A stretch of DNA of 64,000 nucleotides from an uncultured Erythrobacter sp. (GCA_947503275.1 CANNCZ010000001.1:1821271-1885270), one strand, 5' to 3'. Shown: positions 27,665-36,481, counted from the first letter of the stretch. Made by a program: numbers and translations. Notes: generated from the sequence alone by a model not told the origin.

Positions 27665-28036
27665 ATGTTTACCGAAAGCGATACGGATCAGGTCTTTCAT
27701 GCCCTTGCGCACACTACGCGCAGGGCGATCCTTGATCATTTGCGCGATGATCCCGGTCTGACTGTCGGCAAGCTTGCGAGCAATTTCGATGTGACTCGTG
27801 TCGCGGTCATGTCGCATATTGGCGTGCTCGAACGCGCAAATCTGATTGTCAGTCAGAAGGATGGCCGCACCCGCAGGCTCTATTTGAACGCGGTGCCGAT
27901 CCAGCAAATCCACGAGCGTTGGACCGATCAATATAGCGGCCATTTCGCATCGCGCCTCACATCCATAAAACGCGCCGCCGAAAGCGCGGCAGAGGGGGAA
28001 CCAAGCCATGACCGAGCAAGTGAAAGCCGCAGATAA
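27665..28036 (+). CDS. ArsR-family winged-helix transcriptional regulator
   Basis: The 123-aa protein reads DQVFHALAHTTRRAILDHLRDDPGLTVGKLASNFDVTRVAVMSHIGVLERANLI, the classic ArsR helix-turn-helix (helix LTVGKLASNFDV, recognition helix RVAVMSHIGVLE), then a wing QKDGRTRRLYLN. It has none of the metal-binding Cys motifs of ArsR/SmtB. Metal-free members of this group are regularly encoded beside SRPBCC/AHSA1 proteins, as here: the next start codon lies 29 nt inside this gene. It probably regulates its own operon. The upstream 58 nt are AT-rich (GTAATATGTAAATATGTAATTACATG) and likely hold promoter and operator. Confidence 0.9.
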   Translation: MFTESDTDQVFHALAHTTRRAILDHLRDDPGLTVGKLASNFDVTRVAVMSHIGVLERANLIVSQKDGRTRRLYLNAVPIQQIHERWTDQYSGHFASRLTSIKRAAESAAEGEPSHDRASESRR

Positions 28037-28553
28037 GGCGATCTACAAAGTGTTTATCGAAGCGCCAATCGACACGGTCTGGCGCGAATTGGTGAAGACC
28101 GACGAAGTCCTCCCATTCTTCTTTGGATCGGTGTGCCGCACCACGGGTGAGCTATCCATCGGCGCGCCAATTGCGATGGAGACGACCAACGCCAAATATC
28201 GCAGCGTGGTGGGCAAGGTGATCGAATTTGACCCGCCAAATCGTTATGCGCACACGTTCAAGTTCACCGGTCATGATGACCCGCCCTGCACGGTCACATA
28301 TGATCTGAAATCGGTCGATGGCGGAACGGAATTCTCGCTCATCACAACAAACGTGCCCGCTGGCACAAAGACCGAAAAGGGCATGGTGCAAGGCGGCAAA
28401 TTTATCGTCGAGACATTCAAGTCCATTTGCGAGACCGGAAAGCCGAAATTTGGCACCCGGATGTTGCTGGGTATGATGGGGCTGTTCCAACCCTTCACCC
28501 CTGCCGCATGCAAGTCTGAAAACTGGTCATTCGACACGATCGATAAGCTCTAA
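28008..28553 (+). CDS. SRPBCC (AHSA1/START-like) domain protein
   Basis: The 181-aa protein has the AHSA1-type pattern: YKVFIEAPIDTVWRELVKTDEVLPFFFGS near the N-terminus, then GKVIEFDPPNRYAHTFKF and VTYDLKSVDGGTEFSLITTNVP, the last part forming the helix-grip fold's long strand pairs. Such proteins bind hydrophobic ligands in a deep pocket; functions vary and are mostly unknown. Its ATG overlaps the ArsR gene by 29 nt with a GAGGGGG site inside it, and it is followed after 12 nt by the DUF4287/DUF5655 gene, so the three form an operon. Confidence 0.88.
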   Translation: MTEQVKAADKAIYKVFIEAPIDTVWRELVKTDEVLPFFFGSVCRTTGELSIGAPIAMETTNAKYRSVVGKVIEFDPPNRYAHTFKFTGHDDPPCTVTYDLKSVDGGTEFSLITTNVPAGTKTEKGMVQGGKFIVETFKSICETGKPKFGTRMLLGMMGLFQPFTPAACKSENWSFDTIDKL

Positions 28554-28565
28554 TTGGAGGCAAAA

Positions 28566-29117
28566 ATGGGAGCATCACCTGACGATCAACTGGCCACAAT
28601 GTTGGCGAACATCCCGGAGAAGACCGGCAAACCGCTGGCCGAATGGATCGCGCTGATCAAACAATCGGGCCACGAAAAGCACGGCGCGATCATGAAGTTC
28701 TTGAAAGAGGAGCACGGCGTCACGCATGGCTTTGCCAACCTCATCACCGCCAAATCGCGTGAGACAGACGCGGATGCGGAGGTCGACCTAGTGGCTACTC
28801 AATATGCAGGCACGAAGGAGGCCATGCGCCCGCTCTACGAGGAGATCGTCGCCTTTGCACAGACGCTGGGCAGCGATGTTGAGCTCGCGCCGAAGAAAAC
28901 CAGCGTCAGCCTGCGCCGTAAAAAGCAATTCGCGCTGATCACCCCTGCGACCAAGACGCGCATTGATTTGGGGTTGGCGCTGAAAGGCGATGATCCGCAA
29001 GGGCGGCTGGAAGCATACAATGCTATGTGCAGTCACCGCGTGCGGATCGAGGCATCATCTGATTTCGATGATGAGGTTAAAGGTTGGATGAGGGATGCCT
29101 ATTCGCGCTCTGGCTAG
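28566..29117 (+). CDS. DUF4287-DUF5655 protein
   Basis: The ATG at 28566 follows a perfect GGAGG; the 183-aa protein starts MGASPDDQLATMLANIPEKTGK. The N-terminal part (TGKPLAEWIALIKQSG..KHGAIMKFLKEEHGVTHGFANLI) matches my memory of DUF4287, and the C-terminal part (RPLYEEIVAFAQTLG.DVELAPKKTSVSLRRKKQFALITPATKTRIDLGLAL) that of DUF5655, a domain also found fused to restriction-type proteins. The biochemical function is unknown. It is the last gene of the ArsR/SRPBCC operon and ends 39 nt from the convergent helix-hairpin-helix protein gene. Confidence 0.8.
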   Translation: MGASPDDQLATMLANIPEKTGKPLAEWIALIKQSGHEKHGAIMKFLKEEHGVTHGFANLITAKSRETDADAEVDLVATQYAGTKEAMRPLYEEIVAFAQTLGSDVELAPKKTSVSLRRKKQFALITPATKTRIDLGLALKGDDPQGRLEAYNAMCSHRVRIEASSDFDDEVKGWMRDAYSRSG

Positions 29118-29156
29118 CGTGCCGGTTAAAGCGATGATGCCACCCTTCCCCAATCC

Positions 29157-29708
29157 TTATCCAAACTCTGCCTTGTGCCCGGCATCATCACCGGCTGCGA
29201 GCAACTTTGCCTGATCCACCCAGCGATCTCGATCGATCCGACCTTTGATTTTGAGGTATTGATCGACCTCAGCAACATCCGCCGCAGACCATGCCGCGAT
29301 TTGGTCAAACCGGCGCACGCCCAGTGACAGGCACAGCTCGTTGAGCTTTGGCCCGACCCCTTTGATCCGGGTCAGATCATCGCTTTCCCCGACAGCGGCC
29401 GCGATGGCAGGCTTGGGACCTTCATCATCACCGCTATCGTCCGCAGAAACAGCCGCCGCTGCTCCTGCCGCAGCAAGAGGCGCGACGGGTTCTGGCTCTG
29501 GAACAGATTCCGGAGCCGGAGCGGGTTCAGCCGCCTGTGTTGGTGCAGGTATCGGCGCCGGAGCAGGAGCAGGATCTGCGGTCGCTCCCGCTGCCTCAGC
29601 CCCATCCCTAGCCGCAGCCATCCGTGCCCAGATCCACCAGCCGGTGCCGATCCCAATAATCAAAGCAAGAATAAAACGCACAGGCTCATCCACTATCAGT
29701 TGCCACAT
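29157..29708 (-). CDS. Membrane-anchored protein with C-terminal helix-hairpin-helix domain
   Basis: The start at 29708 has AGGAGAGAG before it and gives 183 aa: a membrane helix (FILALIIGIGTGWWIWA), a Pro-Ala-Glu linker about 70 residues long (PAPAPAPIPAPTQAAEPAPAPE...), and a C-terminal DLTRIKGVGPKLNELCLSLGV...QIAAW. This last block is the helix-hairpin-helix found in NADH-dehydrogenase/ribosomal-L21-associated and other sphingomonad proteins. The hairpin usually binds DNA without sequence preference, but here it is anchored in the membrane, so the target is uncertain. It closes the OmpA cluster. Confidence 0.75.
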   Translation of the reverse strand: MWQLIVDEPVRFILALIIGIGTGWWIWARMAAARDGAEAAGATADPAPAPAPIPAPTQAAEPAPAPESVPEPEPVAPLAAAGAAAAVSADDSGDDEGPKPAIAAAVGESDDLTRIKGVGPKLNELCLSLGVRRFDQIAAWSAADVAEVDQYLKIKGRIDRDRWVDQAKLLAAGDDAGHKAEFG

Positions 29709-29725
29709 AATCTCTCTCCTGCGCC

Positions 29726-29818
29726 TTACACCCTGCGGCCCCAAATGACCCAGCCAATCAACAGGCCGATCAGGAACACAGCAATAATCGCGAGCCAAGT
29801 TTCCATCAAAAGCGGCAT
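29726..29818 (-). CDS. 30-aa single-pass membrane protein
   Basis: This short gene starts ATG at 29818, only 2 nt after the OmpA-like gene's TAA, and stops at 29726, 17 nt before the next start. The GAGGGAGAA at the end of the OmpA gene is a ribosome site in good position. The product, MPLLMETWLAIIAVFLIGLL followed by IGWVIWGRRV, is one hydrophobic helix of about 20 residues with a short positively charged tail, so the C-terminus is likely cytoplasmic. Its closely fitted position inside an operon argues that it is real. The family is unknown to me. Confidence 0.65.
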   Translation of the reverse strand: MPLLMETWLAIIAVFLIGLLIGWVIWGRRV

Positions 29819-29820
29819 GA

Positions 29821-30630
29821 TTATTCTCCCTCTTCTGGGGTGGCACCGGCAATTGGTTCCGCCGAAGGCTCAACGCCCGCGCCAGCATCCAAGGTGAATT
29901 CAATTCGGCGATTGGCCTCGCTTGCCCCGTCCCCCTCGACTAGAGGTTGGCTCGAGCCATACCCTGTCGCGGTGATCCGAGCCTCTGCCACGCCGCGCTC
30001 TGACAAAGCCGCAGACACGGCATCCGCGCGCGCTTGGCTGACCGTCATATTGATTTCATCGCCGCCGGTCGCATCGGTGTGGCCGCCCACCGCGACGCTC
30101 ATGCCGGTGCAGGCAATTAGCCGCTCGGACAGTCCCTCGATAATCGCGGTTGAGGCTGGCGAGATATATGCGCTACCGCTTCGGAACGTGATCGACTTGC
30201 CTTCCATAAAGGCATCGACATTGGTCTGACAGTCGGCAACTTGATCTGCGCTGGCGCCGGTTACGGCTTCGGTGTCTTTGATACCGGTGGCCAGTTCCTC
30301 GGTGCTTACGACCTCCGCTAGGCCTGCTTCATCTCCACCCGCAACAGCCTCGTCCGAGAAGCGAACTTCGCGCAATGTGCCGTCGGCCAGCAAAGCGGCG
30401 CGAATGCGCTCTTGTTCAGCCGGATCGGTCACGCCGCTGATAATCGCAACCCTCGCGAGCGGATCGCGTTGCATGGTGAGCTCTGCGCCTTCCACACCCG
30501 TTCCAGCGAGCGCCGATTGCGCACCCGTTTCCAATGTATCGATAAAGCCAGCGCCGGTCATCGAATGCGCGCCATAAGCGAGCAGAGATGCTAACCCCGC
30601 GCCGACCAACCCCTTGGTCAACCCGTTCAT
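29821..30630 (-). CDS. OmpA-family protein
   Basis: The start at 30630 (MNGLTKGLVGAGLASLLAYGAHSM) follows GGAGGGA and gives 269 aa. It has an N-terminal hydrophobic segment that may be a signal anchor, a middle part containing a BON-like stretch (AELTMQRDPLARVAIISGVTDPAEQERIRAALL), and a C-terminal OmpA domain: VAVGGHTDATGGDEINMTVSQARADAVSAALSERGV and ITATGYGSSQPL, the peptidoglycan-binding fold. It probably anchors an inner-membrane or periplasmic complex to peptidoglycan. It is the first gene of a cluster with the 30-aa membrane protein and the helix-hairpin-helix protein; a 91-bp gap separates it from the phytase-like gene. Confidence 0.88.
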   Translation of the reverse strand: MNGLTKGLVGAGLASLLAYGAHSMTGAGFIDTLETGAQSALAGTGVEGAELTMQRDPLARVAIISGVTDPAEQERIRAALLADGTLREVRFSDEAVAGGDEAGLAEVVSTEELATGIKDTEAVTGASADQVADCQTNVDAFMEGKSITFRSGSAYISPASTAIIEGLSERLIACTGMSVAVGGHTDATGGDEINMTVSQARADAVSAALSERGVAEARITATGYGSSQPLVEGDGASEANRRIEFTLDAGAGVEPSAEPIAGATPEEGE

Positions 30631-30721
30631 AGAAAAATCCCTCCGTCCGTCTGCGTGGATTGCAGGGGTGTGAGAGTGAGTCCAGCGCAAACTTGTAGCC
30701 AAGTGTATCGCATGAGACGGA

Positions 30722-31723
30722 TCACTGAACGGGCGATGATTCCTCTGGGAGGACTTCGAATTTCAACAGCAAAGTGCGCTGATTGGACGAGAAATTGTCG
30801 TCGCTGACGATGTAGAGGAAGGTGCCGTCCGCCTCTTCGCGCACGGCAAGGCCTTCGAAATTGTCGACTGTCAGCGGCGGGCGCAGGCTTGCTAGTTCAC
30901 GGCGTTCGTCTGTCAGAGAATAAGACACCAGGCCCATGCCGTTGCCATCTTGGCGCGAATAGCTGCGGAAGAGGATGATAGCAGTACCGTCCGACAATGC
31001 GTCTGCATCGGTGGGAACGGCACCCAGTTCAGCAAGAGCAGCAGGCGCGGTAGCAGCGAAATTCGTGGCGGTTTCGAAGTCAATCGAGCGCCTGCAATTT
31101 GCAAGTTCTGGCCGTGCCAGCCGCTCGGCACAGAACAGTTGAACGCGGTAATTTGCGGCCATGGCTTCGACGCCCGCATTGCTTTCCAATTGGCCCAATT
31201 CCTCATCGATCTTAATCGAATTCTCGCGCGGCAAGCCGGTCAGGTCGCGATAGGACCAGATGCGATGATCGCGTTCAAAGCCGACTGTCCACCCGCCTCT
31301 GCGATAATTGCGCGTCAGGCTTTCACTGTCGCCTTGCTCTTTGCCAGTGAGCGGCTCTCCATCAATCCCGCGCAAATTGCCGACCTCAAAATCGGAGATC
31401 CCGATTAACTGCCCGTCTTCCTCAATCGGCGTCATCCAAACCCAGCGCGCATCGTCAGTGATCGCCAATAGCCGACCGCTATCCGCATCCCACCGTAGGC
31501 CCGAAAGTCCGCCAATGTTCTGACCCATAGGCGGTATGTCGAGCCCACCGCGATACTCCAGCTGGCCCAGCCGATCGCGCGACGGGTCAGTTGGATCGAG
31601 CGGCACCGCCACAATCTCAGTATCGCTAAGCTCGCGCGAGTGAGCGACCATCGCCACCGCGAATATCAGTCCGGCGAGGCCCAAGGCCACCAAAGTGGCG
31701 CGGGTGGATCGCGCCATGGCCAT
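30722..31723 (-). CDS. Esterase-like phytase-family protein, exported
   Basis: The 333-aa protein starts 1 nt after the gatB stop codon (TGATATG). It has an N-terminal hydrophobic signal segment (LVALGLAGLIFAVAMVA). The mature part is propeller-like with GGLSGLRWDADSGRLLAITDDARWVW near the start and VDNFEGLAVREEADGTFLYIVSDDNFSSNQRTLLL near the end, the typical beginning and end blocks of the 'esterase-like activity of phytase' family (PF13449). The family is named for weak sequence similarity; phosphatase or esterase activity is unproven. Position suggests co-transcription with gatB. Confidence 0.85.
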   Translation of the reverse strand: MAMARSTRATLVALGLAGLIFAVAMVAHSRELSDTEIVAVPLDPTDPSRDRLGQLEYRGGLDIPPMGQNIGGLSGLRWDADSGRLLAITDDARWVWMTPIEEDGQLIGISDFEVGNLRGIDGEPLTGKEQGDSESLTRNYRRGGWTVGFERDHRIWSYRDLTGLPRENSIKIDEELGQLESNAGVEAMAANYRVQLFCAERLARPELANCRRSIDFETATNFAATAPAALAELGAVPTDADALSDGTAIILFRSYSRQDGNGMGLVSYSLTDERRELASLRPPLTVDNFEGLAVREEADGTFLYIVSDDNFSSNQRTLLLKFEVLPEESSPVQ

Positions 31724-31724
31724 A

Positions 31725-33233
31725 TCAGCCCAGCTTGCCTTTAAGCAGCTCGTTCACCACCGCTGGGTTCGCTTTGCCTTGCATCGCCTTCATCGTCTGA
31801 CCGACGAAGAAACCGAACAGCTTGTCCTTGCCGCCCTTATATTGCTCAACCTTGTCGGCATTATTGGCGAGGATTTTGTCGATTTCCGCTTCGATAGCGC
31901 CGGTGTCACTAACCTGCTTCATGCCTTCGGTATCGGCGATCTCAGCAGGCTCGCGGCCCGTGCGCAGGACCAGTTCGAAGATTTCCTTGGCCTGCTTACC
32001 GCTGATCTCACCCTTGTCTTGCATCGCTAAGATTGCGGCCTGACGTTCAGCTGTTGCATGCGCGGGGTCGGCCTCTTCGGGGAAGTTTTCATTCGCCGAT
32101 TTGATCACTCCGGGAGCCACTGACAGCGCCCAGTTCGCAACCGTCGTTGCAACCGCTGTCTCCGCCTTACCCATCGCACTCGCCGCCGTACCCAGCAGCG
32201 TCTCAAAGCGCGCAAATGTCTCAACCTCTGCGGTCAATTCGCGGGCATTATAAGGAGTAAGGCCCAGCTCCTGCTCATACCGAACGCGTTTCGCATCAGG
32301 CAATTCGGGCAGGCTCGCGCGGCAATCGGCGAGGAAGTCATCCTCCAACACCAACGGCAAGAGATCGGGGTCCGGGAAGTAGCGGTAATCATGCGCGTCT
32401 TCTTTCGAACGCATGGTGCGCGTTGTGCCGGTCGCGACATCAAACAGGCGTGTTTCTTGATCGACGCTACCGCCGCTTTCCAACACATCGACCTGACGCG
32501 CGGCTTCATATTCGATCACCGCCATCACGAAACGAACCGAGTTCACATTCTTCGTCTCTGTGCGCGTGCCCAGCTCATCGCCGACCTTGCGAACAGATAC
32601 GTTCACGTCAGCGCGCATGGAGCCTTCTTCCATGTTCCCGTCACAACTGCCGACATAGCGCAGGATGCTGCGCAATTTGCGCACATAGGCGCCCGCTTCG
32701 GCAGGCGATCCCATGTCCGGGCGGCTGACGATTTCCATCAGCGCGACGCCCGACCGGTTAAGGTCGACATAGGACATGGTCGGGTGCTGATCATGCATCA
32801 GTTTGCCCGCATCCTGTTCAATATGGATGCGCTCAATCCCGATGACTTTGTCTTCGGGGATGCCGTGTTTCTCATCCGCTTCGATCAAAAGCGATCCTTC
32901 ACCCACAATCGGGTGATAGAGCTGGCTGATCTGATAGCCCTGGGGCAGATCGGCGTAGAAGTAATTCTTGCGGTCAAAGCGTGACCAGCTGTGAATTTCC
33001 GCCTCAATCGCCATGCCAGTGCGCACGGCCTGACGGACGCATTCCTGATTGGGCACAGGCAACATTCCGGGCATCGCCGCATCGACTAGGGAGACTTGGC
33101 TGTTCGGCTCTGCGCCAAAGGTGGTGGACGCGCCGGAGAACAATTTCGACTGAGTGGTGATCTGTGCGTGGACCTCTAGGCCGATCACGACCTCCCATTC
33201 GCCAGTCTGTCCCTGAATGCGGTAGTCACTCAT
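31725..33233 (-). CDS. gatB: Aspartyl/glutamyl-tRNA amidotransferase subunit B
   Basis: The 502-aa protein has the GatB N-terminus [23 protein letters not shown], the [10 protein letters not shown] segment, [16 protein letters not shown], and the C-terminal YqeY-like tail that binds tRNA ([15 protein letters not shown] at the end). With GatA and GatC it converts misacylated Glu-tRNA(Gln) or Asp-tRNA(Asn) into Gln-tRNA or Asn-tRNA. GatB holds the kinase-like step and tRNA selection. It follows two small membrane protein genes in the gat operon, overlapping the second by 8 nt. Confidence 0.97.
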   Translation of the reverse strand: MSDYRIQGQTGEWEVVIGLEVHAQITTQSKLFSGASTTFGAEPNSQVSLVDAAMPGMLPVPNQECVRQAVRTGMAIEAEIHSWSRFDRKNYFYADLPQGYQISQLYHPIVGEGSLLIEADEKHGIPEDKVIGIERIHIEQDAGKLMHDQHPTMSYVDLNRSGVALMEIVSRPDMGSPAEAGAYVRKLRSILRYVGSCDGNMEEGSMRADVNVSVRKVGDELGTRTETKNVNSVRFVMAVIEYEAARQVDVLESGGSVDQETRLFDVATGTTRTMRSKEDAHDYRYFPDPDLLPLVLEDDFLADCRASLPELPDAKRVRYEQELGLTPYNARELTAEVETFARFETLLGTAASAMGKAETAVATTVANWALSVAPGVIKSANENFPEEADPAHATAERQAAILAMQDKGEISGKQAKEIFELVLRTGREPAEIADTEGMKQVSDTGAIEAEIDKILANNADKVEQYKGGKDKLFGFFVGQTMKAMQGKANPAVVNELLKGKLG

Positions 33234-33429
33234 CGTCTTGTGCCTTCGTTGTGTTGTCTTCGATGCGCTGTGCAGGGCGCACTTCTTCGTTGGTTTTCCG
33301 AGCCTTTTCGGAGATCACTTTGCCCGATGCATCAAAGCGCGCTTCGCCATGCTCAATCGTCTTCGAGAGATACATGACGATCCCGCCAATGATCACAAAG
33401 ATGCACATGAAGATGGTCGCGGCGATCAT
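33226..33429 (-). CDS. 67-aa single-pass membrane protein in the gat operon
   Basis: The protein starts [23 protein letters not shown], one membrane helix, and continues with a charged, soluble tail of about 45 residues ([33 protein letters not shown]). It lies 15 nt after the preceding gene's stop and overlaps the gatB start by 8 nt, so it is translated as part of the operon. No known family recognised; the tail suggests a cytoplasmic or periplasmic partner-binding segment. Confidence 0.7.
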   Translation of the reverse strand: MIAATIFMCIFVIIGGIVMYLSKTIEHGEARFDASGKVISEKARKTNEEVRPAQRIEDNTTKAQDDE

Positions 33430-33444
33430 GCGCGCGCCTCCCGC

Positions 33445-33822
33445 CTACGCATCGCTCGCCTCCAGCAGCCCCGCTTCAACCGCTTTCAACTCAGCGCGCA
33501 CAACATTGTCGAATTTCTTCGAGCCGGTGATGGTGATCTCCTCAAGGAAGAGGACACTCAGCGTGCGGTATTCAGGATAGTTCGAAAGCTCGCGCACAGT
33601 CGCCGCGAACAAAGGTCCATTGCGCACGGTGCGAGACTTGGGGTCCATCTGTGCATGGAGCGATTTCAGCAGCTCGGCATAGGCGAAATACCTTTTGTTC
33701 GGCTCTACTGCCTCTGGCTGCCGCGCGCGCTTTACATAGCTGAACGCGACGAGCCATGCAGGGACCACGAAGCCCAATGCGACAATCCCGAGGATGCCCC
33801 ATTCAAACGGGGTCACCACCAC
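33445..33822 (-). CDS. 125-aa membrane protein of unknown function in the gat operon
   Basis: An N-terminal helix ([23 protein letters not shown]) is followed by a soluble domain of about 90 residues with [25 protein letters not shown] and [30 protein letters not shown]. It overlaps the gatA end by 10 nt. I do not recognise it. Because it is placed between gatA and gatB it may act in the same expression unit without a role in tRNA amidation. Confidence 0.7.
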   Translation of the reverse strand: MVVTPFEWGILGIVALGFVVPAWLVAFSYVKRARQPEAVEPNKRYFAYAELLKSLHAQMDPKSRTVRNGPLFAATVRELSNYPEYRTLSVLFLEEITITGSKKFDNVVRAELKAVEAGLLEASDA

Positions 33823-35294
33823 TTCTCCGGAGCATTGGTAAACCCGGCGCGCTGCTCAATCGCGAGGCCCGCATCGAGCACAGTCTGCTCATCAAACGGT
33901 TTACCCACGATTTGCAGACCCAGCGGCAGACCGTCCGGGTTGAGGCCCGCAGGTACGCTCATTGCAGGCAAGCCCGCTAGCGAGGCTGGCACCGCAAACA
34001 CATCGTTCAAATACATGGTCAGCGGATCATCGGTTAGCGAACCCAATGGGAAGCTGGCCGTCGGCGTCGTCGGCGCAAGGATCAGATCGCAATCTACCCA
34101 AGCCTGCTCAAAATCACGCGCAACCAATGCGCGGACCTTTTGCGCCTGAGTGTAGTAGGCGTCATAGAAGCCCGCTGATAGCACATAGGTGCCGATCAAA
34201 ATGCGGCGTTTCACCTCATCGCCAAAGCCAGCAGCGCGGGTTTCGGCATACATGTCTTGCAGACCGGCACCCTCTGGCAGATCACGCAGACCGTACCGCA
34301 CGCCGTCATAGCGCGCGAGGTTGGACGAGGCTTCAGCAGGAGCGATGATGTAGTAAGCGGGCAGCGCATATTTGGTGTGCGGCAGCGAAATATCGACGAT
34401 CTCTGCGCCAGCATCCTTGAGCCAAGCCTTGCCCTGCTCCCATGAGGCAAGGATCGCTTCATCCGTGCCGTCCATGCGATATTCCTTGGGAATGCCGACT
34501 TTTTTGCCTTTGAGGTCCGACGACAGTGCGCCTTCCCAATCGGGCACATCCATTTGCAGCGAAGTCGCATCCTTCGCATCAAACCCGGCCATCGCGCCCA
34601 GCATGATCGCGCAATCTTCAACCGAACGCGCCATCGGCCCAGCTTGATCGAGCGAAGAGGCAAACGCCACCACGCCCCAACGCGAACAGCGGCCATAGGT
34701 CGGCTTAATCCCGCAAATGCCGGTAAAGGCAGCAGGCTGGCGTATCGAACCGCCGGTATCAGTGCCAGTTGCCGCAGGCGCAATCCGCGCAGCAACCGCT
34801 GTTGAGGAACCGCCCGACGAACCACCGGGGCTCATCGCGGAATTGGTGCCTTCCTTACGCCAAGGCGATGACACATTGCCGAAATGCGATGTCTCATTCG
34901 ATGAACCCATCGCAAATTGGTCAAGGTTCAGTTTGCCCAGCATCCCTGCACCTGCATTCCACAGGTTCTGGGACACGGTGCTTTCATATTCGGGGGTGAA
35001 CCCTTCGAGGATATGGCTCGCAGCCGTGGTTTGAGTGCCCTGCGTTGCGAACAGGTCCTTCATCCCGATCGGCACACCTGCCATCGGCCCCATCGCCTTA
35101 CCATCGGCGCGCGCAGCATCCGCTGCATCGGCAGCGGCGAGCGCATGTTCGGGGGTCGTGACGATAAAGGCGTTCAGTTCAGCCGCGCCAGCAACGGCGG
35201 CGTTAAAGCTCTCCGCCACTTCGCGCGCGGTGAAATCGCCGCCAGCAACGCCATCGCGGATGGCTTTGACGCCAAGAGAGGTAAAGTCGGTCAT
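33813..35294 (-). CDS. gatA: Aspartyl/glutamyl-tRNA amidotransferase subunit A
   Basis: The 493-aa protein is an amidase-signature enzyme with the full Ser-cis-Ser-Lys triad: Lys79 ([10 protein letters not shown]), Ser159 ([10 protein letters not shown]) and Ser183 ([13 protein letters not shown]). GatA hydrolyses glutamine and channels the ammonia to GatB. Its start codon shares one nucleotide with the gatC stop (TAATG), the usual coupling of gatC-gatA. Confidence 0.97.
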   Translation of the reverse strand: MTDFTSLGVKAIRDGVAGGDFTAREVAESFNAAVAGAAELNAFIVTTPEHALAAADAADAARADGKAMGPMAGVPIGMKDLFATQGTQTTAASHILEGFTPEYESTVSQNLWNAGAGMLGKLNLDQFAMGSSNETSHFGNVSSPWRKEGTNSAMSPGGSSGGSSTAVAARIAPAATGTDTGGSIRQPAAFTGICGIKPTYGRCSRWGVVAFASSLDQAGPMARSVEDCAIMLGAMAGFDAKDATSLQMDVPDWEGALSSDLKGKKVGIPKEYRMDGTDEAILASWEQGKAWLKDAGAEIVDISLPHTKYALPAYYIIAPAEASSNLARYDGVRYGLRDLPEGAGLQDMYAETRAAGFGDEVKRRILIGTYVLSAGFYDAYYTQAQKVRALVARDFEQAWVDCDLILAPTTPTASFPLGSLTDDPLTMYLNDVFAVPASLAGLPAMSVPAGLNPDGLPLGLQIVGKPFDEQTVLDAGLAIEQRAGFTNAPEKWW

Positions 35295-35596
35295 TATTCG
35301 ATCACCTTGGGCACACCAAAGAACCCATGTTCAGCAGCCGGCGCATTGGCGAGCACAGCGTCACGTTTGCCGCCGCCAGTCTTGGGGTCTGCATCCACCA
35401 CATCATCGCGCAGCCGCAATGCGTTGGGGATCACGGCTGACATCGGCTCAATGCCGGTCACATCAACCTCACCCAGCTGCTCAACCCAATCGAGGATGGC
35501 GTTCAATTCCGGAACCATCTGTTCCAATTCATCGTCGCCCATCTTGATCCGCGCCAATGACGCGATTTTGGCGACGGTCTGTTTGTCCACCGACAT
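35294..35596 (-). CDS. gatC: Aspartyl/glutamyl-tRNA amidotransferase subunit C
   Basis: The 100-aa protein starts [23 protein letters not shown] and has the GatC repeating helices ([22 protein letters not shown]) and C-terminal [22 protein letters not shown], which matches the 'R.D.V.....r..iL.nAP....gffkVPkVie' tail. GatC wraps around GatA and GatB and stabilises the complex. It is the first gene of the operon gatC-gatA-orf-orf-gatB-phytase-like. Confidence 0.97.
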   Translation of the reverse strand: MSVDKQTVAKIASLARIKMGDDELEQMVPELNAILDWVEQLGEVDVTGIEPMSAVIPNALRLRDDVVDADPKTGGGKRDAVLANAPAAEHGFFGVPKVIE

Positions 35597-35664
35597 GCCC
35601 AGTTTCCTTTAAGGCGTTTTGTGTGAGGCGCTGATTGAGAGAGGACGCGCCCCTTTTCCGTTTG

Positions 35665-36282
35665 TTACTGACCCGGAGGAGGACCGGGAGGCGGACCCTG
35701 TGGAGGACCTTGTGGAGGGCCACCAGCACCGGGAGGACCACCTGCACCAGGTCCACCGGGCTGCATCGCGCGCTGGAGAATTTCCAGATTCCGGTCGAAC
35801 ACTTCGCGGGTCATGATATCGACCACTTCGATCTCAAAAATCAAATCCGCATTAGGCGGGATCGGCGCACCGGGAGGAGGCTCTGCGCCATATGCGTCTT
35901 CGGATGGAATATAGAGCACATATTCCCCGCCTTTGCGCATTTCCTGCAGGCCTTTGTAAAAGCCGGGGATCGTCGCGCCTTCTTCGACCGGGAATGGACT
36001 ACCTTCGGGAAAGACACCTTCAACCGGGAGCGGGATATCCTGCGATTCGTCGAAAACTTCGCCGTTTGATGCCAGCATGCCTTTGTATTTCACAAAGACC
36101 ATTTCGCCATCTTTGGCCGTATCACCTTCGCCAGCGACGATGGTTTCGACGTCCAAGCCCTTGGGCACAGCGGCCCATGCGAGGGCTGCGCCGATAAGGA
36201 TGGCGATAATCACGCCGATCCACAACTTGGTCAAAGAGCCTTTAGCGACGGGCTGAATGGGTACGCGGGTGACTTCGGTCAT
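35665..36282 (-). CDS. Membrane-anchored FKBP-type peptidyl-prolyl isomerase with Pro/Gly-rich tail
   Basis: The 205-aa protein has a cytoplasmic N-terminus, a membrane helix (LWIGVIIAILIGAALAWAAV), a FKBP domain (KYKGMLASNGEVFDESQDIPLP, IPGFYKGLQEMRKGGEYVLYIPSEDAYG, LIFEIEVVDIM) and a C-terminal tail of about 30 residues that is almost only Pro and Gly with a few Gln and Ala (PGGPGAGGPPGAGGPPQGPP...). FKBP enzymes speed cis-trans isomerisation of X-Pro bonds; the anchored, probably periplasmic location points to a folding role for secreted proteins. The Pro/Gly tail is unusual in length. Confidence 0.9.
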   Translation of the reverse strand: MTEVTRVPIQPVAKGSLTKLWIGVIIAILIGAALAWAAVPKGLDVETIVAGEGDTAKDGEMVFVKYKGMLASNGEVFDESQDIPLPVEGVFPEGSPFPVEEGATIPGFYKGLQEMRKGGEYVLYIPSEDAYGAEPPPGAPIPPNADLIFEIEVVDIMTREVFDRNLEILQRAMQPGGPGAGGPPGAGGPPQGPPQGPPPGPPPGQ

Positions 36283-36345
36283 TCAAAAATCCTGATCGAG
36301 TGAGCGCCAATGCAACAAAAGACCCCCCCGGTCTCTCACAGCAAA

Positions 36346-36370
36346 AGGGCGCGGAGTTTATCCGCGCCCT
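36346..36370 (-). terminator. Rho-independent terminator downstream of rpsU
   Basis: AGGGCGCGGA-taaac-TCCGCGCCCT on the minus strand is a perfect 10-bp stem followed by TTTTG. It lies 112 nt after the rpsU stop codon, with a further structured segment (36398-36461) between. Confidence 0.88.
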
Positions 36371-36397
36371 GATGGCTTATCCTATGGTGGGTTTCAA

Positions 36398-36461
36398 GCG
36401 CTCTTTCTCTGGCCCTTCCGGGCACAAAACCGGTTCCCACTTTTGATGAAGGGACCAGCGC
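36398..36461. repeat. Imperfect inverted repeat in the rpsU 3' region
   Basis: The arms are GCGCT...GGCCCTTC and GAAGGGaCC-AGCGC: an eight-pair stem with one bulged A, and a further five-pair GCGCT/AGCGC closure separated by eight unpaired bases on one side. The loop holds CCGGTTCCCACTTTTG, a word I associate with dispersed intergenic motifs in alphaproteobacteria. It sits between the rpsU stop (21 nt away) and its terminator. Confidence 0.45.
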
Positions 36462-36481
36462 ACTCAAAAAACCGGCGCGGC

